This document shows positions 27,761 to 36,574 of a stretch of DNA of 36,729 nt, piece after piece. Within the stretch, counting starts at the first letter, position 1. The number at the start of each line of letters is the position of its first letter. A program made the position numbers and the translations under genes. The notes below the pieces were generated by a model that was given only the letters and a program-made list of their open reading frames with translations, had not been told where the DNA came from and did no database searches. The DNA lies in the NCBI GenBank assembly GCA_947373115.1, contig CANBWJ010000002.1, forward strand, positions 1 through 36,729, read 5' to 3'. The DNA is from Opitutia bacterium. GTDB lineage: Bacteria > Verrucomicrobiota > Verrucomicrobiia > Opitutales > UBA953.

Positions 27761-28840
27761 ATGAGCTACCGCCTTTATATTCCCGGACCCTTGACCATTT
27801 CGGAGTCCATCAACCAGGCCATGGGCAAACCCATGGTGGGTCACCGTTCCAAAGACTTTGTGGCCCTCTACGAAGACATGCAGCCGAAGTTGAAGAAGAT
27901 GTTCATGACCCAAGACCCCGTTTACCTCGGCACCAGTTCCGCCTGGGGTGTGATGGAAGGCGCGCTCCGTAATGTTTGCCGTAAGGGTGTACTCAATTGC
28001 ATGAATGGTGCGTTCTCCGACAAGTGGAACGATGTGGCCAAGCGCTGCGGTAAGTACGCCGAGGCCCTGCAATTCGACTGGGGTAAACCCGTTGACCCCG
28101 AAGCCGTACGTAAGGCCCTCGCAACAGGCAAGTTCGACTGTATTACCTTTATTCACTCCGAGACTTCGACCGGTACCCTTTCACCGATCGCTGATATCAT
28201 GGCGGTTGTCCGCGAGTTCCCCGATGTAATCTCCATTGCCGACTCGGTAAGCTCGTTCTCCACGCTACCTATTAATAAAGACGAACTGGGCGTAGACATC
28301 CTGCTCACTGGTTCTCAAAAGGCCTTAGCTTTGCCTCCTGGCTTGGCCATCTTCGCAGTCAGCGAGCGTGCCCGTGAACGTGCCAAACAGATGACCGATC
28401 GTGGTTACTACTTCGATCTCATCGAATTCCACGATAACCACTCCAAGGGAATGACCCCTTCAACGCCTTGCATCTCGCTGCTCTTTGGCCTTCAACATCG
28501 CCTCATTGAAGTGGAAGCTGAAGGTTTAGAGAATCGCTACGAACGCCACCGCCGCCTCAACGAACAAGTGCGCGCTTGGGCTTTTGGTAAGGGTTTCTCG
28601 CTCCTACCGGAAGCGCAATTTGCGACCCGCGGACTCAACTGCTTCAAGAACGATCGCAATGTCGATCTCGAGCGCCTCAACAAGATCCTCAAATCACGAC
28701 ACAAACTCGTCATCGATGGCGGCTACGGCAAACTCAAGGGTAAGACGTTCCGCATCTCCAACATGGGCGACGAAACCGACGCGACGATTGCGACCTTAAT
28801 TGCCGCCTTGAATGACGGACTCGCTGAGCAAGGAATGTAA
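27761..28840 (+). CDS. Class V PLP aminotransferase (alanine-glyoxylate / serine-pyruvate aminotransferase-like)
   Basis: YIPGPLTISESINQAMGKPMVGHRSKDF, HSETSTGTLSPI, ISIADSVSSFSTLPINKDELGVDILLTGSQKALALPPGLAI. Confidence 0.9.
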   Translation: MSYRLYIPGPLTISESINQAMGKPMVGHRSKDFVALYEDMQPKLKKMFMTQDPVYLGTSSAWGVMEGALRNVCRKGVLNCMNGAFSDKWNDVAKRCGKYAEALQFDWGKPVDPEAVRKALATGKFDCITFIHSETSTGTLSPIADIMAVVREFPDVISIADSVSSFSTLPINKDELGVDILLTGSQKALALPPGLAIFAVSERARERAKQMTDRGYYFDLIEFHDNHSKGMTPSTPCISLLFGLQHRLIEVEAEGLENRYERHRRLNEQVRAWAFGKGFSLLPEAQFATRGLNCFKNDRNVDLERLNKILKSRHKLVIDGGYGKLKGKTFRISNMGDETDATIATLIAALNDGLAEQGM

Positions 28841-28858
28841 CCGAGCTTGACCATCGGT

Positions 28859-28864
28859 TATAAT
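28859..28864 (+). promoter_or_regulatory. Consensus -10 TATAAT 7 nt upstream of the topB start
   Basis: ggttataatcctacgcATG: TATAAT at 28859-28864, ATG at 28872. Confidence 0.5.
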
Positions 28865-28871
28865 CCTACGC

Positions 28872-31601
28872 ATGCGCAAGAAATCTTCGAAAGCCGAAAA
28901 TACTGAAACCGCAGCCCCAGGTTCCAAGACCCTGGTGATTGCCGAGAAGCCATCCGTTGCGGCGGATCTCGCCAAGGTTCTGAAGGTTCCCAAGCTGGGC
29001 GAAGTTTTTGAAAACGATCAGTGGATCATTAGTTCAGCGATTGGTCACTTGGTGCGTTTAAAGGATCCGCAAGACTTAGACGAAAAATATAAACGCTGGA
29101 CGCTGAAGGACCTGCCCATCCTGCCCGAAAAGTTCGATGGCACCATCTGCGACGACATCTTAAAGGCGATCGTCGATAACCGTAACGACGGCTCCCGCTA
29201 TAAATTACTGAAGAAGCTCTTCACCCGTAAAGACGTGGGGGCAATCGTAAATGCCTGTGACGCTGGCCGCGAAGGTGAACTCATCCTGCACAATATCTAC
29301 GTTCTTATCGGACGTGAATTGCCCATCAAGCGTCTCTGGCTGACGAGCATGACCAACGCGGCAATCCAGAATAGCTTCGATAACTTACTCTCCTACGAAG
29401 CCAAAGCCGGTCTGCGTGACTCATCGGTCGGACGTTCCCAAGCCGATTGGTTAGTAGGTATGAACGCTAGCCGCTTCTCCACGATTCGTATCGGTGGTGG
29501 CCGTCGCGAATCCTATTCCTGTGGTCGAGTCCAAACTCCCACCCTCATGCTCATCGTGGAACGCGAATTAGAAATTCGCGCCTTCCAGCCCAAAACTTTC
29601 TGGAAGATTGAAACCACCTTCAAGGTAGCCGCTGGCGAATATCAAGGTGTCGCACAAGTTCCTGGAGTCACGGACCGTAAAGAGGCTGAACGCTTTTTCG
29701 TCGAGGCCACCGCCCAAACCGTCGCCGATGAAACCAAGAAAATCGGAATCGGTACCATTACGGATGAACGTAAGCCCAAGAAAGAGAGCGCCCCGCGCCT
29801 CTTCGATCTGACAACTTTACAGCGCGAAGGGAATCGTCGCTTCGGTTTCTCCGCCAAGACCACCCTCGGTGCCGCCCAGTCGCTCTACGAACGCCACAAG
29901 GCACTCACCTACCCTCGTACCGATTCGCAATACCTGCCCGAGGATCACGTCGCGACCGCCAAGTCAGTCCTACAATCACTCGTCCAAGGTCACAGCACCG
30001 GGACTCACGCTCAAGAGGCACTCACCAAGGGCTGGATCGATTCCGCCGGTAAGCGCGTTTTCGATAACAAGAAAGTCAGTGACCACTTTGCAATCGTTCC
30101 CACTGGTACGATTCCGTCTGACCTTACCGATGTGGAACGGAAAATTTACGATTTAGTCGTCCGCCGTTTCGTCGCCGTGTTCTTCCCGATGGCTGAGTTT
30201 GAAGAAACTGTACGTCTCACCCAAGTTGGTCCCCACACTTTCCGTACCACCGGCAAAGTTCTCGTGGTCGCTGGCTGGCGCTCCGTCATGGGTCAAGAAG
30301 CCGACTCTGAAGACGATAAAGACAAAGAAGGTGCCGCCAATTTACCCAGCATCGGCACGGCCGATGGCACGCCTCCGCAAGGCAAGGTGACCGATGTCTC
30401 CATGCGCCAGGACGCGACCAAGCCACCCGCACGCTACAATGAAGCGTCGCTGCTGGGTGCCATGGAAAATGCGGGTAAACTCGTCGACGATGAAGCCCTC
30501 GCCGAGGCAATGAAAGAACGCGGACTCGGCACTCCAGCCACCCGTGCCCAAACCATTGAAGGCCTTCTCGGCCAACAATACATTGAACGCCAAGGTAAGG
30601 AACTCGTGCCTCAAGCTAAGGCCTTCCAACTGCACCAGTTTATCCACGCCAAAGGACTCTCCTTCCTTTCCGAACCTCAACTCACCGGTGAATGGGAGTA
30701 CCAACTCAAACAGATTGAACAAGGAAAGTTGTCGGTGAAGAAATTCATCAAAGATATTAAGGCGCAAGTCAGCGAGATGGTGGAGAAAGGCAGCGCGGAA
30801 GTCGCCCCCACGGTGGTCGAGCCGGAAGTACTTTCACCGACGGATAAAAAACCTATTCTCACTAATGGTGAGAGTTATTTCTCTCAGGATCGTTCGGCCG
30901 ACGGCAAGAAGCCGATGCTCATCGTTTACAAAGGAATCAATGGCCACACGGTGACACCCGTTGAGCTCGCTGAACTCATCGAGAAACGTCGTATCGGCCC
31001 ATTCAATGACTTCCGCTCCATGAAGTCGGGGAAAAATTTCACGGGCTACATCGACTTGATGGACGAAGATTCTATTGTCTCCTGGAAGACCAAGGCTGAA
31101 CCTGCCGCGGCACCCGCAGCGACCGATGCCGAAGTTAAGCCCAAGCGTAAGACCAAGCCCAAGGCGCCATCAGGAAGATTAAAAGCTGTCCTTTTCCTTC
31201 CTCCGCGCGAAGGCGTCGACGGCAACCCTGATGCGTTTGATGCGGATTGGCCCGTCCTGGGCCCCTGCCCAGTCTCTGGCCTTCCGGTTCAGCAAACGCC
31301 CACCGCTGGTTACCGCGTCTGCCCACAGAAAGCTTTAGCCGCCGGCGCGAAAAAGACTTTCAGCCTCAACGCTGAAATGTTGAAAGCTCCGATCAGCCCA
31401 GAAGACGTAAAGGCATTGCTCAATCAAGGTCGCACCCCATTGAAGAAATTTATTTCCCGTCGCACGAATCGCGGCTTTGAAGCGTTCCTCGTCGCCGACA
31501 AGGACAAGGGTTGGTGGTTTGAATTCCCGCCGCGCAAACCTAAAGGCCCAAAGAAAGCCGCCGCTGGTGAAGCGAAGGCCGAAGACGGTAATCCGTTCTA
31601 A
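28872..31601 (+). CDS. topB: Type IA DNA topoisomerase (topoisomerase III / TopB-like) with C-terminal topoisomerase repeats
   Basis: LVIAEKPSVAADLAKVL, NACDAGREGELILHNIY, KALTYPRTDSQYL (catalytic Tyr), GLGTPATRAQTIEGLL; C-terminal RRIGPFNDFRSMKSGKNF and second repeat LNQGRTPLKKFISRRTNRGFEAFLVADKDKGWWFEFPPR. Confidence 0.93.
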   Translation: MRKKSSKAENTETAAPGSKTLVIAEKPSVAADLAKVLKVPKLGEVFENDQWIISSAIGHLVRLKDPQDLDEKYKRWTLKDLPILPEKFDGTICDDILKAIVDNRNDGSRYKLLKKLFTRKDVGAIVNACDAGREGELILHNIYVLIGRELPIKRLWLTSMTNAAIQNSFDNLLSYEAKAGLRDSSVGRSQADWLVGMNASRFSTIRIGGGRRESYSCGRVQTPTLMLIVERELEIRAFQPKTFWKIETTFKVAAGEYQGVAQVPGVTDRKEAERFFVEATAQTVADETKKIGIGTITDERKPKKESAPRLFDLTTLQREGNRRFGFSAKTTLGAAQSLYERHKALTYPRTDSQYLPEDHVATAKSVLQSLVQGHSTGTHAQEALTKGWIDSAGKRVFDNKKVSDHFAIVPTGTIPSDLTDVERKIYDLVVRRFVAVFFPMAEFEETVRLTQVGPHTFRTTGKVLVVAGWRSVMGQEADSEDDKDKEGAANLPSIGTADGTPPQGKVTDVSMRQDATKPPARYNEASLLGAMENAGKLVDDEALAEAMKERGLGTPATRAQTIEGLLGQQYIERQGKELVPQAKAFQLHQFIHAKGLSFLSEPQLTGEWEYQLKQIEQGKLSVKKFIKDIKAQVSEMVEKGSAEVAPTVVEPEVLSPTDKKPILTNGESYFSQDRSADGKKPMLIVYKGINGHTVTPVELAELIEKRRIGPFNDFRSMKSGKNFTGYIDLMDEDSIVSWKTKAEPAAAPAATDAEVKPKRKTKPKAPSGRLKAVLFLPPREGVDGNPDAFDADWPVLGPCPVSGLPVQQTPTAGYRVCPQKALAAGAKKTFSLNAEMLKAPISPEDVKALLNQGRTPLKKFISRRTNRGFEAFLVADKDKGWWFEFPPRKPKGPKKAAAGEAKAEDGNPF

Positions 31602-31602
31602 T

Positions 31603-32373
31603 TTATTTCTCCCAAGTCTGCCGAGGAATACGCTGTAAAACGGGCAACGTTAATTCTGCCTCCATGTAACGTAGGTGCTCTAGGTCGTCGGGCGAACTGT
31701 CGCCCACGCCTTTGAGTTTCTCCTGCCACTGCTTCCGGTACCAGGCATACGATTCTTTTTTCTGTCCGCCCTCCCAAAGGGCTCGGGCACATAAGAAATA
31801 GGAAAACCAAGGCGCATTGGTCGACTCGGTGGCGCGTTTATAATACGATGCAGCGAGTAGATTATCCTTCAGCTTAATTTCCGCCATTTGACCCGCAGAA
31901 ATTAAAATGCCGGGATTGCCGCCGGTGTGTTTAGCGCCGTCTTCAAAAACTGCTAAACCCTTTCGGGCGTAACTCTTGAACAGCCCATCTTGGATTTCTT
32001 GGCTGAGCTTCGCATAACCACCGCGGCGACGAATTTCCCAGTGAGCCATGTCATAGCCTATCACGTAACCCGTGTTCTCCCAAAAATAGCGGGCCCGCGG
32101 ATCCAAGGCACAGGCCGTTCGCATCAAGCCCTCACAGGCAGCCCGATCACGCTTCTCCCAGGCCACGTAGCTCCGTAACCAGGTGCCGTCGGCTATGACG
32201 GTCCTGAGGCCACCCAGGACCCCCAACAGCACGCCCTGCCCCAGGGTTGGCTCAATCTCCTTCCGTCCCATCTCGGGAATGGAGGTTCGGACGAGACGCC
32301 AGGAATTTTCCGCAAAACAGCCGGCAATGAATAGTGCCACCGCCACCGTCAAAATTGTCAGCCCACGAACCAT
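31603..32373 (-). CDS. Membrane-anchored TPR-like protein associated with ABC transporter genes
   Basis: N-terminal TM (MVRGLTILTVAVALFIAGCF), LLGVLGGLRTVIADGTWLRSYVAWEKRD, helical repeat-like remainder; 2-nt gap from upstream permease. Confidence 0.6.
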   Translation of the reverse strand: MVRGLTILTVAVALFIAGCFAENSWRLVRTSIPEMGRKEIEPTLGQGVLLGVLGGLRTVIADGTWLRSYVAWEKRDRAACEGLMRTACALDPRARYFWENTGYVIGYDMAHWEIRRRGGYAKLSQEIQDGLFKSYARKGLAVFEDGAKHTGGNPGILISAGQMAEIKLKDNLLAASYYKRATESTNAPWFSYFLCARALWEGGQKKESYAWYRKQWQEKLKGVGDSSPDDLEHLRYMEAELTLPVLQRIPRQTWEK

Positions 32374-32375
32374 AA

Positions 32376-33224
32376 TTAAATTTCGCGCCGGCGAAAACCG
32401 AGGCCGGCCAAAACGAGTAAAACTAAAATATAAATGCAGCCCGATACACTGGCGGCCCAGACGGCACCGTTAGCAACTGACGCGACATCCAGTGCTAGTG
32501 CATCGCCGATGTTGAACTGCTGCAGGTTGGGAATCACCCGCGTGATTAACCAGAGGAACGATTGCTGCATCATTCCAAGGTCCTTGTCCTTAAGTAATGC
32601 TTCTTGGGCAATCCACTGCAACTGACCCGCCAGCACGGCCATCGCACCCACCACAATCGCAAAGAGAAAACTTCGGGCGACCGAGGAAACCGCTAAAACC
32701 ATGGCCGTAATGACGCCTAGACGCAGCCACTGTAGCAACGCATAGGACGCCACGCCGCTGACACTTAAATCGGGTGGCACACGGCCTGCGGCTTCGGCCA
32801 GTGCGACTAACTCTTGGTGTCGACCCCACATGACGAGACCAAGAATGAATGTGAGGGTGAAAATAAATATGCCTAAGACGGCCCACACTCCAGTAAATTT
32901 TCCGGCCAAAAACTCCCAGCGACTCACGGGCTTCGCCAGCAAAGTGAGTGCGGTGCGATTTTCAATTTCCGCAAAAAACAATTGTGCGGTCATCACCAAG
33001 GTCAGAATCGAGCCAAAGAAAAATATCCCACCGAAGCCAAAGTCGGCGACAAACTTCAGTTCCCCGTGGCCGAAATCAAGGAAGCGGAAAGAGACCGACG
33101 ACACTACGAGCGCGGCGGATAATAAAATAAGGAAGGCAAAAAATCGCTGACGGATCGCCTCCAGGAAAGTAATGCGCGCAATCCACGCCGTGCGTCGCAG
33201 CGATTGTTTCACGAGATTACGCAT
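32376..33224 (-). CDS. ABC-2 type transporter permease
   Basis: Multiple hydrophobic segments; ITFLEAIRQRFFAFLILLSAALVV and ENRTALTLLAKPVSRWEFLAGKFTGVWAVLGIF; 8-nt overlap with upstream ATPase. Confidence 0.85.
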   Translation of the reverse strand: MRNLVKQSLRRTAWIARITFLEAIRQRFFAFLILLSAALVVSSVSFRFLDFGHGELKFVADFGFGGIFFFGSILTLVMTAQLFFAEIENRTALTLLAKPVSRWEFLAGKFTGVWAVLGIFIFTLTFILGLVMWGRHQELVALAEAAGRVPPDLSVSGVASYALLQWLRLGVITAMVLAVSSVARSFLFAIVVGAMAVLAGQLQWIAQEALLKDKDLGMMQQSFLWLITRVIPNLQQFNIGDALALDVASVANGAVWAASVSGCIYILVLLVLAGLGFRRREI

Positions 33225-34074
33225 CGCGACTTCCTTTCACCAGTTCACGGAATAATTCTTCCAGCGAACGCCGGGGGTGTGAGATGCTCACGTCCTTGGC
33301 ACCGTTGGCCAAAAGGGCTGCTTCGGCTGCTGCCCAGGCCGGCGCGGTTAGGTCTGTGGCTGTAATTACTTGGCGGTCGCGACGGGCGAGGACTTCGTCC
33401 ACTCGACCCTCGAGCACGAGCTTCCCCTTGTCCATAATCGCAACGCGGTCACAGACTTGTTCGACCTGCCCCAGTAAGTGCGAGCAGAGCACCACCGTCT
33501 TACCTTGTGCTCGCATGGCTAAAATCATTTTACCGATGGCCGCTGCGCCAACTGGATCCACTCCGGCCGTTGGTTCATCAAGGATAACCAATTCGGGCTG
33601 ATGCACGATGGCTTGGGCCAGTCCGATACGTTGTAACATTCCCTTGGAGTAGGTGCCGATGGTGCGACCCCCGGCTTCGGTCATCGCGGTTAACTCTAAC
33701 GCGGCTTCCACGGCCGACGTTAAATCGACTTCCGCCACTCCACTGAGTCGGGCGTAATAGCTGACGAGTTCGCGACCAGTGAGAAATTTATGAAAGTAAG
33801 GTGCTTCCGGTAAAAAGCCCGTGCGTCGACGTGCTTCACTCGTCGCTGAAGCAAAACCTAAAATCGAAACCTTACCGGCCGTTGCGGGCACCAAGCCGAG
33901 AATAATTTTCAACGTCGTACTTTTGCCGCAACCATTCGGACCCAGCAGTCCGTACACCTGACCGCGCGGAATATTTAAACTCAAGTTGTCGACGGCACGA
34001 AGTTTGTGACCCGCAAGACCGACACGAAAATCTTTCGTTAACCCCTGAACCGAAATGGCGAAATCGACACTCAT
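33217..34074 (-). CDS. ABC transporter ATP-binding protein
   Basis: Walker A GLLGPNGCGKSTTLKI, signature YSKGMLQRIGLAQAI, Walker B LVILDEPTAGVDP, H-loop VVLCSHLLGQVEQV. Confidence 0.95.
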   Translation of the reverse strand: MSVDFAISVQGLTKDFRVGLAGHKLRAVDNLSLNIPRGQVYGLLGPNGCGKSTTLKIILGLVPATAGKVSILGFASATSEARRRTGFLPEAPYFHKFLTGRELVSYYARLSGVAEVDLTSAVEAALELTAMTEAGGRTIGTYSKGMLQRIGLAQAIVHQPELVILDEPTAGVDPVGAAAIGKMILAMRAQGKTVVLCSHLLGQVEQVCDRVAIMDKGKLVLEGRVDEVLARRDRQVITATDLTAPAWAAAEAALLANGAKDVSISHPRRSLEELFRELVKGSRDA

Positions 34075-34352
34075 CGTTTAATGATAAACTGCGTCGCAGT
34101 GCGCACCCCGGCGAAGTCCCGAATTTCGACATTACGGATGTGACCATCCAGCGATTTTATAATCTCTTCAGTAAACGCCTCCACTTCGTTGCCCGCGCCT
34201 TCGGCATGCAGGTAGACTCGTCCGTCGGTAAGGTTTTGAACAAAGCCAGTTACGTCATAACCGCGGGCAATACCGAGCACTTGGGCTCGGAAACCAACCC
34301 CTTGGACGTGACCTGAGTACCAAACTTCACGATGGGAGACATGGGTTGACAT
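34071..34352 (-). CDS. acyP: Acylphosphatase
   Basis: EVWYSGHVQGVGFRAQVLGIARGYDVTGFVQNLTDGRVYLHAEG; 4-nt overlap with ABC ATPase. Confidence 0.92.
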   Translation of the reverse strand: MSTHVSHREVWYSGHVQGVGFRAQVLGIARGYDVTGFVQNLTDGRVYLHAEGAGNEVEAFTEEIIKSLDGHIRNVEIRDFAGVRTATQFIIKR

Positions 34353-34416
34353 TTTTAACGTTCTGGGGAATCTTCACCACGTTATCTTTCATCGCAATCG
34401 CAAATCAACCTAGCCC

Positions 34417-34713
34417 ATGATCCTCCCTCTCGCCTTCATTGATGGCCCAGTTTTTTGGGCAATTCTGGCTGTAGCCATCCTCCTTTTTGGTGGCACCAAA
34501 CTCCCTGAGCTCGCTCGCGGCCTCGGTAAAGCGAAACGTGAATTTAAGAAAGCTTCCGAAGAAGTGGAAGATGAAGTCCGCAGCGCCGTCGAAGAAGACG
34601 AGCGCAAGAAAGCTCGCCTCCGCGTCATTGAGGAAGAAGAGCGTGTGCGCATTCGTGCTAAAATTGAAGCCGAAGAACGCCTCAAGCGAGACAACGAAGG
34701 AAAACAAAACTAA
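34417..34713 (+). CDS. tatA: Twin-arginine translocase TatA/TatE family subunit
   Basis: Short TM then FGGTKLPELARGLGKAKREFKKASEEVEDE, charged amphipathic tail. Confidence 0.88.
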   Translation: MILPLAFIDGPVFWAILAVAILLFGGTKLPELARGLGKAKREFKKASEEVEDEVRSAVEEDERKKARLRVIEEEERVRIRAKIEAEERLKRDNEGKQN

Positions 34714-34720
34714 TACCCTC

Positions 34721-34747
34721 GGGGCCGATAATCCGGCCCCTTTTATT
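34721..34747 (+). terminator. Intrinsic terminator downstream of tatA
   Basis: Perfect 7-bp stem ggggccg-ataatc-cggcccc (34721-34740) followed by ttttattt. Confidence 0.82.
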
Positions 34748-34751
34748 TGGT

Positions 34752-35342
34752 ATGTTCACAGGATTAGTCCAAGCCATCGGTGAAGTCATCGCCATTACGC
34801 CACGCGCTCAAGGCGGTGCACGCCTCACCCTCCGATCGCCGCTCATTCAGACAGCATCGCCCGGCGACAGCATTGCGGTCAACGGCTGCTGCCTCACCGT
34901 GACCGACCCCCAAGGCCCGCAAGCATCGTTCGACCTTTTAGCGGAGACTTTAAAACTCACCAACCTGGGTGACCTCAAGGTTGGCTCATTCGTGAACCTA
35001 GAGCCCAGCTTGCGCCCAACGGATCGCATGGGTGGGCACTTTGTTACGGGGCACATCGATAGTTGCGGCACGGTGGCCTTCCTTGGACAAGATGGGGCCG
35101 ACTGGAGACTCGATATCCAGGCACCCGAAACCATCCTACGTCACGTTGTACGCAAAGGTTGCATCGCCATCGATGGCATGTCGCTCACGGTGGCCGATTT
35201 AATTCCGGGCGGCTTACGCATTTGGATTATTCCGCACACGCTCACGGTCACTAACCTTAAGCAACGCCAGTCAGGCCAACGCGTGAATCTCGAATCAGAC
35301 TTGTTGGCTAAGTATACTGAGAAACTTTTGCAGAAAAATTAG
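34752..35342 (+). CDS. ribE: Riboflavin synthase (alpha-subunit type)
   Basis: MFTGLVQAIGEV, DSIAVNGCCLTV, NLEPSLRPTDRMGGHFVTGHIDSCG, GCIAIDGMSLTVADL, IIPHTLTVTNL, NLESDLLAKY. Confidence 0.96.
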   Translation: MFTGLVQAIGEVIAITPRAQGGARLTLRSPLIQTASPGDSIAVNGCCLTVTDPQGPQASFDLLAETLKLTNLGDLKVGSFVNLEPSLRPTDRMGGHFVTGHIDSCGTVAFLGQDGADWRLDIQAPETILRHVVRKGCIAIDGMSLTVADLIPGGLRIWIIPHTLTVTNLKQRQSGQRVNLESDLLAKYTEKLLQKN

Positions 35343-35992
35343 TCTCCAGAAATCGCATTGAGTTTCTGCTGAATCGACAAGGCCACTTGCTCATCGCTTT
35401 GACTTTCGCCTGGCACAGGCATCACCTCAAGCCTCACATCAACGTGGCTAAATGGAAACGGAATCGCAAAGGCATCCCAGCTTTTCAGTCGGATGGCCCG
35501 ACGGTAAGAGATGCCCATTAATAAAAATGGACGTTGGGTGAGCTTGGCTAAAGCAACTACCCCTGACTTGCATTCGCGACGGGGTCCTTTCGGCCCATCG
35601 GGCGTCACCCCGGCACAGTCGCCTGTCCGCACCGCTCGAGTGAGCGACATCAGCGCAGCGGCACCGCGTTTACTCGACGAACCACGTACGGCCTTAATTC
35701 CCATTAATTTAAAGAAGGCCACCAGCCAGCCGCCATCCTTACTCGTACTAATGAGTGCCGTAATCGGTCGATCGATAAAACGCTTCGCCACTACCGCTGA
35801 AGTGAACAATCGGTCATGCCAGAGTGTGATCAAGTAGGTTTCATCTTTTTTTACAGCATCTACCCCTGAAATATTAATTCTTAAGGTCGCCAACCAAAGC
35901 CTCAGTGACCAAGCCGCGGGATAGACCCACACCCAATGGTACCAAGGCACCACCACGGGGACTTCGGGCCATTCTGGGTTACTTTGCGACAC
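35339..35992 (-). CDS. DUF374-type lysophospholipid acyltransferase-like protein, GTG start
   Basis: ITLWHDRLFTSAVVAKRF, ALISTSKDGGWLVAFFKLMGIKAVRGSSSKRGAAALMSL, CAGVTPDGPKGPRRECKSGVVALAKLTQRPFL. Confidence 0.88.
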   Translation of the reverse strand: MSQSNPEWPEVPVVVPWYHWVWVYPAAWSLRLWLATLRINISGVDAVKKDETYLITLWHDRLFTSAVVAKRFIDRPITALISTSKDGGWLVAFFKLMGIKAVRGSSSKRGAAALMSLTRAVRTGDCAGVTPDGPKGPRRECKSGVVALAKLTQRPFLLMGISYRRAIRLKSWDAFAIPFPFSHVDVRLEVMPVPGESQSDEQVALSIQQKLNAISGD

Positions 35993-36031
35993 ATGGGATT
36001 CATCGCACTATAATCCTAATTATTCAAACAC

Positions 36032-36574
36032 TTATCCTATGCCTAAAGCTTTTCGAATCTCCACGCGACCGAGTAGATGAATATAGGCAGTGGCAAAGAG
36101 TGTGGGCTGGAGTTTCACCCAGCGTGCCACCTCCGCTGGCGTTCGCCAGACTATGGAATCTACCTCTGGCCGATGCAGGCATTGAGCAAATTCACCCTGC
36201 AAAAGGTAAGAACGAACAAACTCCTGACCTAGGTGTACATGCGCAGGTGCATAGTCGATTTCCAGCAATTGCTCCGGTTCAACTTTTACACCCAGTTCTT
36301 CCTCCAGCTCTCGGACGGCGGCGATTAAGTAGGTTTCACCGCTATCGACGTGACCCGCACACGAACTACTAAGAAGGCCAGGGCTATTGTCTTTAGCGTA
36401 GGATCGACGTTGGAGGGCGAGTTTACCGTCCGGCCGTAACCAAAAAATATGAATGGCACGGTGCTTTAATTGCCGACGGTGAATCTCACTGCGTGGCAAA
36501 GCACCAATCACCTTGTCAGCTTCATCGACGGTATCGAAAATCTCGTCGGGCGATTGACCGTACTCCTGTCTCAT
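36032..36574 (-). CDS. Nudix hydrolase (IPP isomerase-like subgroup)
   Basis: Nudix box GHVDSGETYLIAAVRELEEELGV; N-term EIFDTVDEADKVIGALPRSEIHRRQLKHRAIHIFWLRPDGKLALQRRS. Confidence 0.9.
   Translation of the reverse strand: MRQEYGQSPDEIFDTVDEADKVIGALPRSEIHRRQLKHRAIHIFWLRPDGKLALQRRSYAKDNSPGLLSSSCAGHVDSGETYLIAAVRELEEELGVKVEPEQLLEIDYAPAHVHLGQEFVRSYLLQGEFAQCLHRPEVDSIVWRTPAEVARWVKLQPTLFATAYIHLLGRVEIRKALGIG

Noticed and set aside
27626-28156. 176-aa minus-strand ORF across panD and the class V aminotransferase
   Set aside because: Antisense to two clear genes and no known motif; shadow ORF.
28847-28864. TTGACC ... TATAAT as a classic sigma70 promoter for topB
   Set aside because: Spacer is only 6 nt; only the -10 element is usable, so it is reported as a possible leaderless start instead.
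30342-30767. 141-aa minus-strand ORF inside topB
   Set aside because: Antisense to the topoisomerase catalytic region; no independent support.
34405-34707. Two overlapping minus-strand ORFs (100 and 94 aa) opposite tatA
   Set aside because: Arise from the repetitive Glu/Lys/Arg codons of the TatA tail; not real genes.
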